64,000 bases of DNA from Prosthecobacter debontii (GCF_900167535.1 NZ_FUYE01000018.1:1-64000), one strand, 5' to 3'. Positions 52,100-60,744 are shown, counted from the stretch's first letter. The notes: a model not told the origin generated them from the sequence alone. Translations and numbers: made by a program.

Positions 52100-52960
52100 A
52101 TGCCTGCTGCTGACACCGCTACGCTCCTGATCCACTGCCCAGACCGCCCTGGCCTCGTCCACGATGTCACTGGCTTCATCTCCTCCCACCAGGGGAACAT
52201 CATCGATCTGCAGCAGCACATCGACCCCGCTGAAAACGCCTTCTTCATGCGCTTGGAATGGAACCTGGAGAAATTCACGCTGGAGAAGGAGGAGATCTTT
52301 GCCCGTCTGCAACCGATGGCCCGCCGGCATGAGATGCAAGTGCGCCTGCACTTTGCCAGTCAGCGCAAGCGGGTGGCGCTGTTTGTGACGAAGGAAAACC
52401 ACTGCCTGTATGACCTCCTAGCACGGCATGAGGCCGGGGAACTGCCCGTCGACATCCCGCTGATCGTGGCCAACCACGAAACGCTGAAACCTGCGGCCGA
52501 GCGTTTTGGCATCCCTTTTTATCACTTCCCCATCACCAAGGATAACAAGGCCGCTCAAGAAGCTGCGCAGATCGAGCTGCTGAAGAAGGAGCGCATTGAT
52601 ACCGTGGTGCTGGCCCGCTACATGCAGATCATCAGCCCGGCCATGATCGAGGCTTTTCCCAACCAGATCCTCAATATCCACCACAGCTTCCTGCCGGCTT
52701 TCGTGGGGGCCAAACCCTACCATCAAGCCCATGTGCGCGGGGTGAAGATCATTGGGGCCACCAGCCACTACGTCACCGCAGATCTGGATGAAGGGCCCAT
52801 CATCCATCAGGATGTGATGTGCGTGAGCCATGAGGACAGTGTGCAGGACCTCGTGCGTCTGGGGCGCGATCTAGAGAAGACCGTGCTGGCCAAGGCGCTC
52901 TGGTGGCATGTGCGGGATCAAGTGCTGGTCTATCAAAACAAGACCGTGGTCTTCGATTGA
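52100..52960 (+). CDS. purU: Formyltetrahydrofolate deformylase
   Basis: Hydrolyses 10-formyl-THF to formate and THF, balancing one-carbon pools. The 286-residue protein has an N-terminal ACT domain (LLIHCPDRPGLVHDVTGFIS). A formyltransferase-like domain follows, with VARYMQIISPAMI, NIHHSFLPAFVGAKPYHQAH (catalytic His) and DLDEGPIIHQD (catalytic Asp). The domain order and length match PurU, not PurN, which lacks ACT. I chose ATG 52100 because it places ACT at the start; 52076 would add eight residues. Confidence 0.95.
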   Translation: MPAADTATLLIHCPDRPGLVHDVTGFISSHQGNIIDLQQHIDPAENAFFMRLEWNLEKFTLEKEEIFARLQPMARRHEMQVRLHFASQRKRVALFVTKENHCLYDLLARHEAGELPVDIPLIVANHETLKPAAERFGIPFYHFPITKDNKAAQEAAQIELLKKERIDTVVLARYMQIISPAMIEAFPNQILNIHHSFLPAFVGAKPYHQAHVRGVKIIGATSHYVTADLDEGPIIHQDVMCVSHEDSVQDLVRLGRDLEKTVLAKALWWHVRDQVLVYQNKTVVFD

Positions 52961-53009
52961 TCTCCGAAAGTCGGATCATGGGTAGGTCGTGGGCCTCTTC
53001 GGGGCCTCG

Positions 53010-53456
53010 TTAGCCGATGTCTTGTGCCAAGCCAATGAGGAGGCCCTCGGGGCCACGAATGTAGCACAGGCGATAGATATTTTCATAGTCCACCACTTGA
53101 TCGACGACTTCTGCACCGTGTTTGCGCAGCCGTGCGAGCGTGTCATCCAGGTCCACGACGTTGAACATGACGCGTAGATAGCCGAGTGAATTCACCGGAG
53201 CGGTGCGATGATCAGCGATGACTTCGGGAGCGAGGAAGCGGGAGAGTTCCAGCCGACTGTGGCCGTCGGGTGTGCGCATCATCGCTATTTCCACACGCAT
53301 TTCGTGCAGCCCGGTGACGCCATCTGCCCAGGGGCCTTCGATAGGAGCGCGTCCCTCAAGTTCGAGGCCGAGTTCAGTGAAGAACTCAACGGCGGCATCC
53401 AGGTCTTTGACGACGATGCCCACGTTGTGCATGGTGAGCGACTTGCTGGGGCTCAT
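53010..53456 (-). CDS. VOC-family (glyoxalase/dioxygenase-like) protein
   Basis: The 148-residue protein contains two beta-alpha-beta-beta-beta modules of the vicinal oxygen chelate superfamily: MHNVGIVVKDLDAAVEFF opens the first, and MFNVVDLDDTLARLRKHGAE the second. IYRLCYIRGPEGLLIGLAQ ends it, with a likely metal-binding Glu in PEG. Members include glyoxalase I, dioxygenases and drug-binding proteins; the substrate is unknown. It stands between purU and an unrelated membrane protein. Confidence 0.85.
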   Translation of the reverse strand: MSPSKSLTMHNVGIVVKDLDAAVEFFTELGLELEGRAPIEGPWADGVTGLHEMRVEIAMMRTPDGHSRLELSRFLAPEVIADHRTAPVNSLGYLRVMFNVVDLDDTLARLRKHGAEVVDQVVDYENIYRLCYIRGPEGLLIGLAQDIG

Positions 53457-53504
53457 AAGACGGGGGCGTGGATCTTTTTACCGAACATAGCCTACAGTGG
53501 CTGG

Positions 53505-54011
53505 CTAGCCGAGTCGGCTTTGGATGGCCGAGACACGTGGGTCCTGCCGCTCATCCGCGCTGAGCTGCTGGAGATGATCCTGGGCTTCCTGAGTGAGGCC
53601 GAGGTCGAGATAGCCTTCGATCATGGCCAGGCGTGCATGGAGGTCGGTGCTCTGATCCAAGGGGGTGGTCATCACCACGGGGTCCAGACGCTTGGCGGGC
53701 GTTTCAGCTCCGGCAGCTACGCTGGCGGCATCCGGCTCGGTTTGGGCTAGGTAAACCCAGCCGTCCCCTTCTTTATTGAGGCGCCATTGATTGATGGCGA
53801 TGACGATGCAGAGGCCGAAGAGCGCCACGGTGGTTTCCAGAATGAAGGGGGTGGAAAGTGCGCCCACGATCATCATGACCGCTTTGGCCAGCACCTCACG
53901 CGCAATCTCGCTGGCTTGCCACACGATGGCCAAGGCGATGATGAGCCCGATGGTGAAGACCAGGGGGGCTAGCCACCAGCGGGGGCTGGGCACGGACGTG
54001 GAGTTGTTCAT
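53505..54011 (-). CDS. Small membrane protein with helical C-terminus
   Basis: The 168-residue protein has two membrane helices (about 13-33 and 52-75: APLVFTIGLIIALAIVWQAS, ILETTVALFGLCIVIAINQW). A cytoplasmic-looking linker follows, then a helical end that may form a TPR-like pair (LHARLAMIEGYLDLGLTQEA, DHLQQLSADERQDPRV). The family is unknown. It lies 8 bases after the RodZ-like gene and is probably co-transcribed with it, so a role in envelope shape is possible. Confidence 0.65.
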   Translation of the reverse strand: MNNSTSVPSPRWWLAPLVFTIGLIIALAIVWQASEIAREVLAKAVMMIVGALSTPFILETTVALFGLCIVIAINQWRLNKEGDGWVYLAQTEPDAASVAAGAETPAKRLDPVVMTTPLDQSTDLHARLAMIEGYLDLGLTQEAQDHLQQLSADERQDPRVSAIQSRLG

Positions 54012-54019
54012 GCGACATC

Positions 54020-54604
54020 CTACCGCAAAGTCGGTGCGATGCCAGCGTCGAATCCAGTGCTGACTTGAGTGAGCGGGCTGCCGGTGGTGGGGCTGCCCTT
54101 CCGTTTCGTGGCCGTGGTCTTACTCGTTGGGCGGATCTGTTCCGCGACGGGGGTTGCGTCTGAGCGGAGACCTTCTGTGGAGCGGCTGACGGAGAGTTGG
54201 TGCCCCCAGTAACCGGTGCTGGCGAGCATGAGCACAAAGAGGAACAAGCCGGTGAAAACGGGCGAGCGATGGCCTGTGCTGACCGGCGCTTTGGGGGTGG
54301 CCGCTGAGGGTTTAGAGGGGATCCAAGGGCCGAAATTGGCCATGAGGTGACGGTAATCACAGGCGCCTTTCAGGCGGGAGTTGGGGAGTTCCCCCAAGAT
54401 TTCGTCGGCATCCACTTGCAGGTAGCGACTGTAAATCTTCAGAAAAGCTCGCGCATAGGTCAGGCTACCAAAGGCGGCGTAATTATCCTGCTCCAGCCAT
54501 TGAATGCGCGGCACTGGAATCCGCGTTTCGTGGGCGACATCCGCCAAGCTGAGGTTTCGCAACTCGCGAGCTGTGCGCAATTCAGAACCGATGAGGGTGG
54601 ACAT
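54020..54604 (-). CDS. RodZ-like helix-turn-helix membrane protein
   Basis: The 194-residue protein begins with a RodZ-type HTH: IGSELRTARELRNLSLADVA, then RIQWLEQDNYAAFGSLTYARAFLKIYSRYL. This is the motif that in RodZ binds MreB. One membrane helix follows near 125-142 (VFTGLFLFVLMLASTGYWG), then a short Ser/Thr/Arg-rich outer tail. The tail is much shorter than the periplasmic domain of E. coli RodZ. ATG 54604 leads straight into the HTH; 54640 adds 12 residues. Cell-shape control is likely from the family. Confidence 0.8.
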   Translation of the reverse strand: MSTLIGSELRTARELRNLSLADVAHETRIPVPRIQWLEQDNYAAFGSLTYARAFLKIYSRYLQVDADEILGELPNSRLKGACDYRHLMANFGPWIPSKPSAATPKAPVSTGHRSPVFTGLFLFVLMLASTGYWGHQLSVSRSTEGLRSDATPVAEQIRPTSKTTATKRKGSPTTGSPLTQVSTGFDAGIAPTLR

Positions 54605-54692
54605 GATGGGAGAGTAAATAGTGTTCTTTCGAACATTCAAGTGATCCTTCAGCCGATCACTCTATTTATCGCAGCCCACCCTCACATTGGTT

Positions 54693-55028
54693 TCATTTTT
54701 CCGCAGAGCTATTCCCATTCGACTGGATGACTTTAGGATCAAGCTTGAGAACGCGTTCCTTGAGTTCGCGACCTGGCTTAAAGCGAACGATGCAGCGGTC
54801 TGGGATTAAAACCTCATCCTTAGGTTTATTCGGATTCCTACCAATCTTGGATTTGGCCACACGCACCTCGAAGGTGCCGAACTTTCTGAAGGTCACTTCT
54901 TGGCCATTCTCCATTTTTTGGCTGATCAAATCGATCACTTTGTCCAGAACATCAGCGACTTGTTGGTGCTTGAGACCCGTAAGGTCGCTCAGTTCTGTGA
55001 CGATATCGCGTTTTGTGACCGTGGACAT
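54693..55028 (-). CDS. HU/IHF-family DNA-binding protein
   Basis: The 111-residue protein has the full HU/IHF fold: KRDIVTELSDLTGLKHQQVA helices, then VTFRKFGTFEVRVAKSKIGRNP with the conserved GRNP at the arm turn, and VRFKPGRELKERV. It bends and packs DNA. A tail of about 15 residues beyond the normal end (KLDPKVIQSNGNSSAEK) is unusual. The type (HU versus IHF) is not decided by these motifs. Confidence 0.92.
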   Translation of the reverse strand: MSTVTKRDIVTELSDLTGLKHQQVADVLDKVIDLISQKMENGQEVTFRKFGTFEVRVAKSKIGRNPNKPKDEVLIPDRCIVRFKPGRELKERVLKLDPKVIQSNGNSSAEK

Positions 55029-55090
55029 GATGGAAAGGGGAGGTAAAAGAGTTTAAATGGCGACGGATTAGGTCTTTGCAACCTATTTTC

Positions 55091-56050
55091 TTAAGTTGAT
55101 AGGAGAGAATCGGAGGGTGGTTGGTGGGGGTTAGTGGAGGAAACTAGCTCCGCTACGGTTTTGAAGTGCATTTTAGCAAACCCACTCAGCTTTTCTTCCC
55201 CACCCTTGCTGATTAGACATCTCGCACTGGCCTTAACGGCCTCGGAGACTCCTTTGGGTAAAGGAATACCGCAGTCTTGCTCAGTGTCGCGCAGCCAATT
55301 GATAAAACGCTCCCTAGCCAAGATGGAAGCGGCAGCTACGGCAGGGTCAGATTCTGCTTTGGTGCGCTGGATGAGTTCGATACCGCGCCCTTTCTCCTGG
55401 AGGGCTTTTTTCAGCACGGCTGGATTGGCAAATTGGTCTGAGATGGCGCGCGGGCAGTCAGGAACTTTCTCCAGAAGCAGCTCAATGATTTTGGCATGCC
55501 CCCAAGCCAGGAGGCGATTCAGATTGCCAAATTTCTCGTAGAGGGTGTTGTAGCGCTCAGGATTGATCTGAACGATTTCCCACTTCAGGCCCGGGATGGA
55601 GCGGATGGTGTCGGCCAGTTGACGGATCTTCTGGTCGCTGGTGATGCGTTTGCTATCCACAGCCCCTGCCTCACGCAGTAATCGGGCCGATTTCGCATGG
55701 ACATATACCCCAGCGATGACGAGAGGGCCGAAAAAATCACCTTTGCCGCTTTCATCCACGCCGATGTGAGGCTCATACATTTCCGGGTGCAGCACCTCCT
55801 CATAGCCTAATTCTGCCTGGCCGAGCACCTGAGGCTCGAGCAGGTGAGTCACGAAGTCAGCGGTCTCTTTTCCCTGAACCAGCACCTTGGGGCCCTTTTC
55901 ATAGACGGATACTTGGGTCTTCCCACGGCGGGCTGCATAGAGGCAGTAAGGCTTGGATTCGAATTCCCAGCCTTGGGCTTTGAGGAGGGATTGGAGTTGC
56001 AAGGTCTGAGCAGAGGTCAGGAGATGCGTGTAGGAGGTCAGGGGTGGCAT
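55091..56050 (-). CDS. rnhC: Ribonuclease HIII
   Basis: Cuts RNA in RNA-DNA hybrids. The 319-residue protein has an N-terminal TBP-like substrate-binding domain (about 1-90), then the type 2 RNase H core: HIGVDESGKGDFFGPLVIAG (first active-site Asp and Glu), AVDSKRITSDQKI, AISDQFANP (third acidic residue) and TKAESDPAVAAASILAR. The N-terminal domain separates HIII from HII. ATG 56050 is chosen as the start of that domain. It is not part of an obvious operon. Confidence 0.93.
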   Translation of the reverse strand: MPPLTSYTHLLTSAQTLQLQSLLKAQGWEFESKPYCLYAARRGKTQVSVYEKGPKVLVQGKETADFVTHLLEPQVLGQAELGYEEVLHPEMYEPHIGVDESGKGDFFGPLVIAGVYVHAKSARLLREAGAVDSKRITSDQKIRQLADTIRSIPGLKWEIVQINPERYNTLYEKFGNLNRLLAWGHAKIIELLLEKVPDCPRAISDQFANPAVLKKALQEKGRGIELIQRTKAESDPAVAAASILARERFINWLRDTEQDCGIPLPKGVSEAVKASARCLISKGGEEKLSGFAKMHFKTVAELVSSTNPHQPPSDSLLST

Positions 56051-56266
56051 GGGCAAAAAAGCAGGCCTTAAAAATCTAACACCTGACGCGTGGCACAACA
56101 TGATCTCCAGCACCATACCGGAAATATGATAAGGACGTTACAAGATTTGTTTTGAAACTCCAATCTCCATTGCCGTTGATCCTCATATAAGAGAAATAGC
56201 GGAAAATGTTGTCTAGGTTTCCGTATTGGCTGCCTCATGTCGTTATTCGTCTTCCCTCTACGTCTC

Positions 56267-57346
56267 ATGAAACATCTCGTGCTTAGTTTTTCATTGCTCT
56301 GCGCCGCTCTCTCTCCTGCGGCGGAATGGACCATCTCCACCGTGGCAGGCACGGGGGAAAAGGGCTTCAGCGGTGATGGCGGCCCAGCCACCCAAGCAAA
56401 GATGGACAATCCCTTTGGAGTCGTGCGTGGGCCCGATGGGGCGTTGTGGTATTGTGAATACACCGGACAGAAAGTGCGTAAAATCACGCCGGATGGTATC
56501 ATCCACACGGTGGCAGGCACTGGGGCCACCGGCTACAGCGGGGATGGCGGCCCGGCCACGGAGGCCACTTTCAATCTGCCCCATGAGATCCGCTTCGATC
56601 AGTCTGGAGATCTTTACATCGTGGACATGAAGAACCACGCGGTGCGCAAGGTGGACATGAAGACTGGCCTCATCTCCACCTTTGCAGGCAATGGACAGCC
56701 CGGCTACAGCGGTGATGGCGGCCCCGCAGCCAAGGCGCAGTTTAAGCAGCCTCACAGCATCCAGTTCGACTCCGCTGGGGATCTCTACATCTGCGACATC
56801 GGTAACAACGTCATCCGTAAGGTGGCGATGAAGACGGGGATCATCTCCACCTTTGCTGGCACTGGCCAGCCTGGGGCGACGCCGGATGGCGCGCCGATTG
56901 CAGGCACGCCGCTGAAGGGGCCACGCTCCATCGACTTCGATCAGGCCGGTAATCTCTGGCTGTGCACCCGCGAGGGCAATCAGGTCTTCAAATTCGATCT
57001 CAAAGAGGGCAAGATCCACTGGATGGCAGGCACCGGCAAAAAAGGTTTCACCGGCCATGGTGGCCCAGCCAAGGAAGCGACCCTAAGCGGCCCCAAAGGC
57101 GTGGCGATCGATGCCGAGGGCAATGCCTGGCTGGCCGATACGGAGAGCCATAGCGTGCGGATGATCGATGCCAAAACCGGCAACCTGGAGCTGATGGCAG
57201 GCACCGGGCAGAAAGGCGATGGCAAGGATGGCGATCCCCTGAAATGTGAGATGGCCCGCCTGCACGGTATCTTTGTGGATGCAGACGGTGCCGTTTACAT
57301 CGGCGATAGCGAGGCCCACAAGGTGCGCGTGATGCGCAAGAAGTGA
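56267..57346 (+). CDS. Exported NHL-repeat beta-propeller protein, paralogue 1
   Basis: The 359-residue protein has a signal peptide (KHLVLSFSLLCAALSPA). Six NHL-type blades of about 55 residues follow, each opening with a form of TVAGTGEKGFSGDGGPAT and carrying a strand such as GDLYICDIGNNVIRKV. It should be a six-bladed propeller outside the cytoplasm that binds protein or glycan; the ligand is unknown. Its paralogue lies 322 bases downstream. ATG 56267 gives a clean signal peptide; 56237 would add ten residues. Confidence 0.88.
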   Translation: MKHLVLSFSLLCAALSPAAEWTISTVAGTGEKGFSGDGGPATQAKMDNPFGVVRGPDGALWYCEYTGQKVRKITPDGIIHTVAGTGATGYSGDGGPATEATFNLPHEIRFDQSGDLYIVDMKNHAVRKVDMKTGLISTFAGNGQPGYSGDGGPAAKAQFKQPHSIQFDSAGDLYICDIGNNVIRKVAMKTGIISTFAGTGQPGATPDGAPIAGTPLKGPRSIDFDQAGNLWLCTREGNQVFKFDLKEGKIHWMAGTGKKGFTGHGGPAKEATLSGPKGVAIDAEGNAWLADTESHSVRMIDAKTGNLELMAGTGQKGDGKDGDPLKCEMARLHGIFVDADGAVYIGDSEAHKVRVMRKK

Positions 57347-57476
57347 GGTCTGGGCGCCCCCTACGCATCAGCATCATGATTTGTGATTTCCAGCAGGTTC
57401 ATGGAGGCCAGCAGGTTAGTTGGGATTACTTTCATCGGCTGGCTTCTCCGAGTCTGAATTGTGAAATCACACTCGA

Positions 57477-57593
57477 CCCCTCACCCCAGCCCTCTTCCCG
57501 CAAGCAGGGCGAGGGAGTGGTCTTTTGGCCTTCAATCCGGCAGATCAAGTGATCATTCCCTCGCCCCTCAGGGGAGAGAGCTAGAGTGAGGGG
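57477..57593. repeat. Dispersed repeat with inverted ends, copy 2
   Basis: This matches the element at 8272-8377. The left end is CCCCTCACCCCAGCCC followed by GGGCGAGGGAG. Inside is TCTTTTGGCC. The right end, on the other strand, is CCCCTCACTCTAGCTC followed by GGGGCGAGGGAATG. It fills a good part of the 322-bp gap between the two NHL genes, which otherwise shows no gene-like feature. Confidence 0.7.
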
Positions 57594-57668
57594 CTGGACA
57601 TCTAACTATAGCAACCTCACTCTCCCCACCCCATTCCTCCCCTATTCAAATAACCCCAGACTTCCCTC

Positions 57669-58721
57669 ATGAAGATTTCTCTACCTTCCCTTTTTTCTCT
57701 CCTGCTCCTGCCCTCCCTGGCGCTGGCGGATCGCATTGAACTGGTCGCTGGAGGGACCCAGGATGCCGTGGACATCGCGGCTACGGATGCCGTTTTGAAG
57801 GAGCCCTTTGGCACCGAGTTTGATTCCGGTGGTCACCTGTGGATCGTGGAGATGGTCTCGGGAAATCGCCTCCTGCAGGTGGATGGCGGCGGCATGATCA
57901 GTCATGTGGCTGGTCAGCTCAAACCCGGATACAGCGGTGATGGTGGGCCGGCTCTGAAGGCGCAGTTCAATGGCCCGCATAACCTCGCGATTCGTCCGGA
58001 TGGGCGCGTGCTGATTGGCGATACCTGGAACGGCTGCATCCGCGAGGTGGATGTGCGTGCGGGGATTGTGAAAACCCTGGAAGGCTGGAAAGCCCCCAAG
58101 GGCCGTGAGCGTGGCAATGGTCCCTACTGTATCACGCTGGATTTCACCGGCACGCAACTCTACATCGCGGATCTGAAGCAGGTGCATCGCCTCGACCTCA
58201 GCACCGGGAAGTCCGTGGTGGTGGCAGGCAATGGCGAAAAGGGCGTGCCCGGGGATGGCACCCTGGCCACCGAAGCACCGCTGGTGGACCCCCGTGCGGT
58301 GGCGGTCGATCACCAAGGCAACATTTACATCCTTGAGCGCAACGGCAATGCCCTCCGTGTGGTGGATAAAGAAGGCAAGATCCGCACCGTGGTGAATGCC
58401 AGTGGTAAAAAAGGTGGTGAAGGCGATGGCGGTCCAGCCCTGGAGGCGACCATGAACGGTCCTAAACACCTCTGCGTGGACAAGGACGACAGCGTCATCA
58501 TTGCCGATGCCGAGAGCCATCTCATCCGCCGTTATGTGCCTGCCACGGGTAAAATTGAGCGCATCGCTGGCACGGGTCAAAAAGGCAGCGCTGGAGTCGG
58601 CGGCCCCCCTGAAAAATGCGAACTGGCCCGCCCGCACGGCGTCACCATCCACCCGCAGACGGGCGTGCTCTACATCACCGACAGCTACAACAACCGCGTG
58701 CTGAAGATCCAGCGGGAGTAG
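57669..58721 (+). CDS. Exported NHL-repeat beta-propeller protein, paralogue 2
   Basis: The 350-residue protein has a signal peptide (ISLPSLFSLLLLPSLALA). About six NHL blades follow, with HVAGQLKPGYSGDGGPALKA and RIAGTGQKGSAGVGGPPEKC as typical joints. Compared with its upstream paralogue the second and third blades are less regular and lack the GDGGPA signature. Both probably serve as exported binding scaffolds. A terminator hairpin at 58756 ends the transcript. Confidence 0.88.
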   Translation: MKISLPSLFSLLLLPSLALADRIELVAGGTQDAVDIAATDAVLKEPFGTEFDSGGHLWIVEMVSGNRLLQVDGGGMISHVAGQLKPGYSGDGGPALKAQFNGPHNLAIRPDGRVLIGDTWNGCIREVDVRAGIVKTLEGWKAPKGRERGNGPYCITLDFTGTQLYIADLKQVHRLDLSTGKSVVVAGNGEKGVPGDGTLATEAPLVDPRAVAVDHQGNIYILERNGNALRVVDKEGKIRTVVNASGKKGGEGDGGPALEATMNGPKHLCVDKDDSVIIADAESHLIRRYVPATGKIERIAGTGQKGSAGVGGPPEKCELARPHGVTIHPQTGVLYITDSYNNRVLKIQRE

Positions 58722-58755
58722 AGCCTGAACGACGAGATTTCCACGAGAACTCCGA

Positions 58756-58790
58756 AGCCTGCCTTCCCTTAGAGAGAAGGCAGGCTTTTT
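58756..58790 (+). terminator. Rho-independent terminator after the NHL pair
   Basis: A perfect 11-bp stem (58756-58766 with 58776-58786) with a 9-base loop is followed by a T-run (58786-58790), 34 bases after the stop codon. Confidence 0.85.
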
Positions 58791-58878
58791 GATGTGAACA
58801 AGCGACTGTGTCCGTTATTGTGGGGCGAGTGGTGATGCCATGCTCGATGTTAGGCGGTTTGGAGTGAGTTAGGGAAGC

Positions 58879-58916
58879 CATGCATTTCGCGAAAATGAAA
58901 TCGGGGGAAATGCATG
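58879..58916. repeat. Perfect 10-bp inverted repeat upstream of the DUF6799-like gene
   Basis: CATGCATTTC (58879-58888) and GAAATGCATG (58907-58916) are perfectly inverted around 18 bases, about 100 bases before the next start codon. It may be an operator for a dimeric regulator or an RNA hairpin. No T-run follows. Confidence 0.45.
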
Positions 58917-59016
58917 CAGCCGTCTTCTCCAGAGGGGCCGAATAACCAACGAATTGCGATAACGGCCAGGCTTTGAATCTGATCTTCGGTCGCAATAACC
59001 AACCGCCTAACTTACT

Positions 59017-59448
59017 ATGAAAAAACTCATTCAATCCCTCGCCTTCGCATGTCTCAGTCTCTGTGTAATCACCAGCTACGGTGCCGATCAGACCCCAGCT
59101 GAGAAAGAAGCCGAGAAGAAAGCTGAAAAGGCTGCAGAACTGAACCACATTGCCCTGAAAGATGGCAAGCTGTGGGTCATGAAAGACGGTCAGACCACGG
59201 AACTGACGGAAACGGTCACCCTCAACGATGGCACCCGGGTGATGAAAGACGGCTCCTACATCGAGCAGGGCAAGACGGAAACTAAGATGCTCAAACAGGG
59301 TGAAGCCATCACCTGGGAAGGCAAGGTGACCGATCATGAAAAAGTCATGAAGGACATCGAGAAGCACAAGGAGAAGATGGCTGAGAAAGCCGCCAAAGAT
59401 GCGGAAAAAGAAGCCAAGCAAGAGGCTAAAGAAGCCGAGAAAAACTAA
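59017..59448 (+). CDS. Exported DUF6799-like protein
   Basis: The 143-residue protein has a signal peptide (KKLIQSLAFACLSLCVITSYGA). Between two Lys/Glu/Ala-rich helices lies a compact segment of short repeats: KDGKLWVMKDGQTTELTETV, LNDGTRVMKDGSYIEQGKTE, MLKQGEAITWEGK. These resemble DUF6799. The last 40 residues are a charged single helix (EKAAKDAEKEAKQEAKEAEK). Probable periplasmic protein of unknown role. A strong terminator follows. Confidence 0.75.
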   Translation: MKKLIQSLAFACLSLCVITSYGADQTPAEKEAEKKAEKAAELNHIALKDGKLWVMKDGQTTELTETVTLNDGTRVMKDGSYIEQGKTETKMLKQGEAITWEGKVTDHEKVMKDIEKHKEKMAEKAAKDAEKEAKQEAKEAEKN

Positions 59449-59483
59449 GCTGCCAGCGTTTGGGCTTATCTTCGTTTTCAATC

Positions 59484-59514
59484 AGCCAAGCGTCTTCGGG
59501 CGCTTGGCTTTTTT
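59484..59514 (+). terminator. Rho-independent terminator of the DUF6799-like gene
   Basis: The 9-bp stem AGCCAAGCG/CGCTTGGCT (59484-59492 with 59501-59509) contains a TTCGG-type loop and is followed by six T residues, 35 bases after the stop codon. Confidence 0.9.
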
Positions 59515-59564
59515 GTTGAGATGATTATCCAGGTGACGCAATCTGAAAGCTCGGTGCAAATTTT

Positions 59565-59593
59565 TATCACATCCGGAGCGGCCTGATCTAATT
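59565..59593 (+). promoter_or_regulatory. Putative TGTCACA-type promoter of the coiled-coil gene
   Basis: TATCACA (59565-59571), a 16-base spacer, then CTAATT (59588-59593). Spacing and downstream hexamer are identical to those in front of the virD4-like gene 47 kb away. The start codon I prefer, 59658, lies 65 bases downstream. Confidence 0.5.
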
Positions 59594-59657
59594 CATGCAG
59601 ACAGCGGCTTACCAGGCTGCTCCGTGTCATCGTTCATATTCTATTCTCCTTCTGACT

Positions 59658-60734
59658 ATGCCTGTTAGCGAATCCGATATGGAAAAAATTGTGGAGGACA
59701 TCGCTCCAGACCTTATTCGTCAATCTGATGCGCTTAAGGTGGAAGGTGACGATCTTCATAAAGTCTATCAAGGACAAGGTTTTTTCGGTAAGTCCAATGA
59801 GGACGCGCTGGTCATGGACAAATTGGCCAAGGACTGTGCGAAGCAGGTGGGAGTGCTCGATAAAGCGAGCATCTGTCTGATCGAGAAAGCGCTCACTCAA
59901 GAGTATGTGCTCAATCCCCTGGAAAATTCACTTTCACTCAAACAAGAAAAGCTGAGGCTTTTAGAAAAACGCAATGATCCCGCGCGTCAGGAGCAGATTG
60001 CTCAGTTGAAAGCGGAGATCGAAGATCTCCAGCAGACGAAGGGTCTGATTCAGACCCGCTTTGACGCGTTGGATCAATCCATCCGCAGCTTATCTGAACA
60101 GCAAGGAAACAAAGCCCAGGCAGCCAATCAGCGCTGGGCGGAAGAGCCTGAGGCTGCGGGTGAAATTCACATACGCGAAGAAGGTAAAGAAGTCCGATTT
60201 GACAGTCTGGCGAAGGAATTGGACGGCGGAGCCATGGCTCAACAAAAGATGAGATCTACGGAGATTGCCGTCGCTAATCAGTTGATCCAAGAGCTGCAAA
60301 ATGGCAACGCCGTGGATCTAAATGATGTGCGTCGAAGCCTGCGCAACGGCGCTATCAAGCTCTCGGATTCAGAACTCAAGAAGTCTCTAGCGAGCTTCCA
60401 GCCTGCCTTGGGTGCCAGTCAGGAACTGACGAAGCAAATTGAGGCTTTAGAAAAACCGACGGGGTGGGTGCGTGATCAGCTCAGCCAGGCCAAGGTTGAT
60501 GCTCAAATCGCTGATCTCAAGCAGCAGTGTCAGCAGATTTTTGAAAATCTGCGCGACAATAAACAGACCGAACTACAGAAGATTGACGTGGATGTGGATC
60601 GTGTAAAGCAGAGCACCTCAACGAAGGACTCCCTTGCTGCTCAAGGGAGCAATGTCTGGAAGCGAGCTGCACCATCTGCTTTGCAGAACGAGCCACCTCA
60701 AGCAACTGTCAGACCTCGTGGAAACACCGTCTGA
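59658..60734 (+). CDS. Coiled-coil hypothetical protein (possible T4SS-linked gene)
   Basis: The 358-residue protein is hydrophilic, with no signal peptide or membrane helix. Coiled-coil runs span about 90-160 (LSLKQEKLRLLEKRNDPARQ, QIAQLKAEIEDLQQTKG) and 250-330. Its Gln/Lys/Asp-rich helical make-up recalls the candidate substrate at 14130-15800, though I see no copy of the 152-residue tail. The promoter-like element is the same as that of the virD4-like operon. It might be a third substrate or accessory of the secretion system; this is inference only. ATG 59658 fits the promoter; 59595 would fall at the expected transcript start. Confidence 0.6.
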   Translation: MPVSESDMEKIVEDIAPDLIRQSDALKVEGDDLHKVYQGQGFFGKSNEDALVMDKLAKDCAKQVGVLDKASICLIEKALTQEYVLNPLENSLSLKQEKLRLLEKRNDPARQEQIAQLKAEIEDLQQTKGLIQTRFDALDQSIRSLSEQQGNKAQAANQRWAEEPEAAGEIHIREEGKEVRFDSLAKELDGGAMAQQKMRSTEIAVANQLIQELQNGNAVDLNDVRRSLRNGAIKLSDSELKKSLASFQPALGASQELTKQIEALEKPTGWVRDQLSQAKVDAQIADLKQQCQQIFENLRDNKQTELQKIDVDVDRVKQSTSTKDSLAAQGSNVWKRAAPSALQNEPPQATVRPRGNTV

Positions 60735-60744
60735 TAGGGAACGC

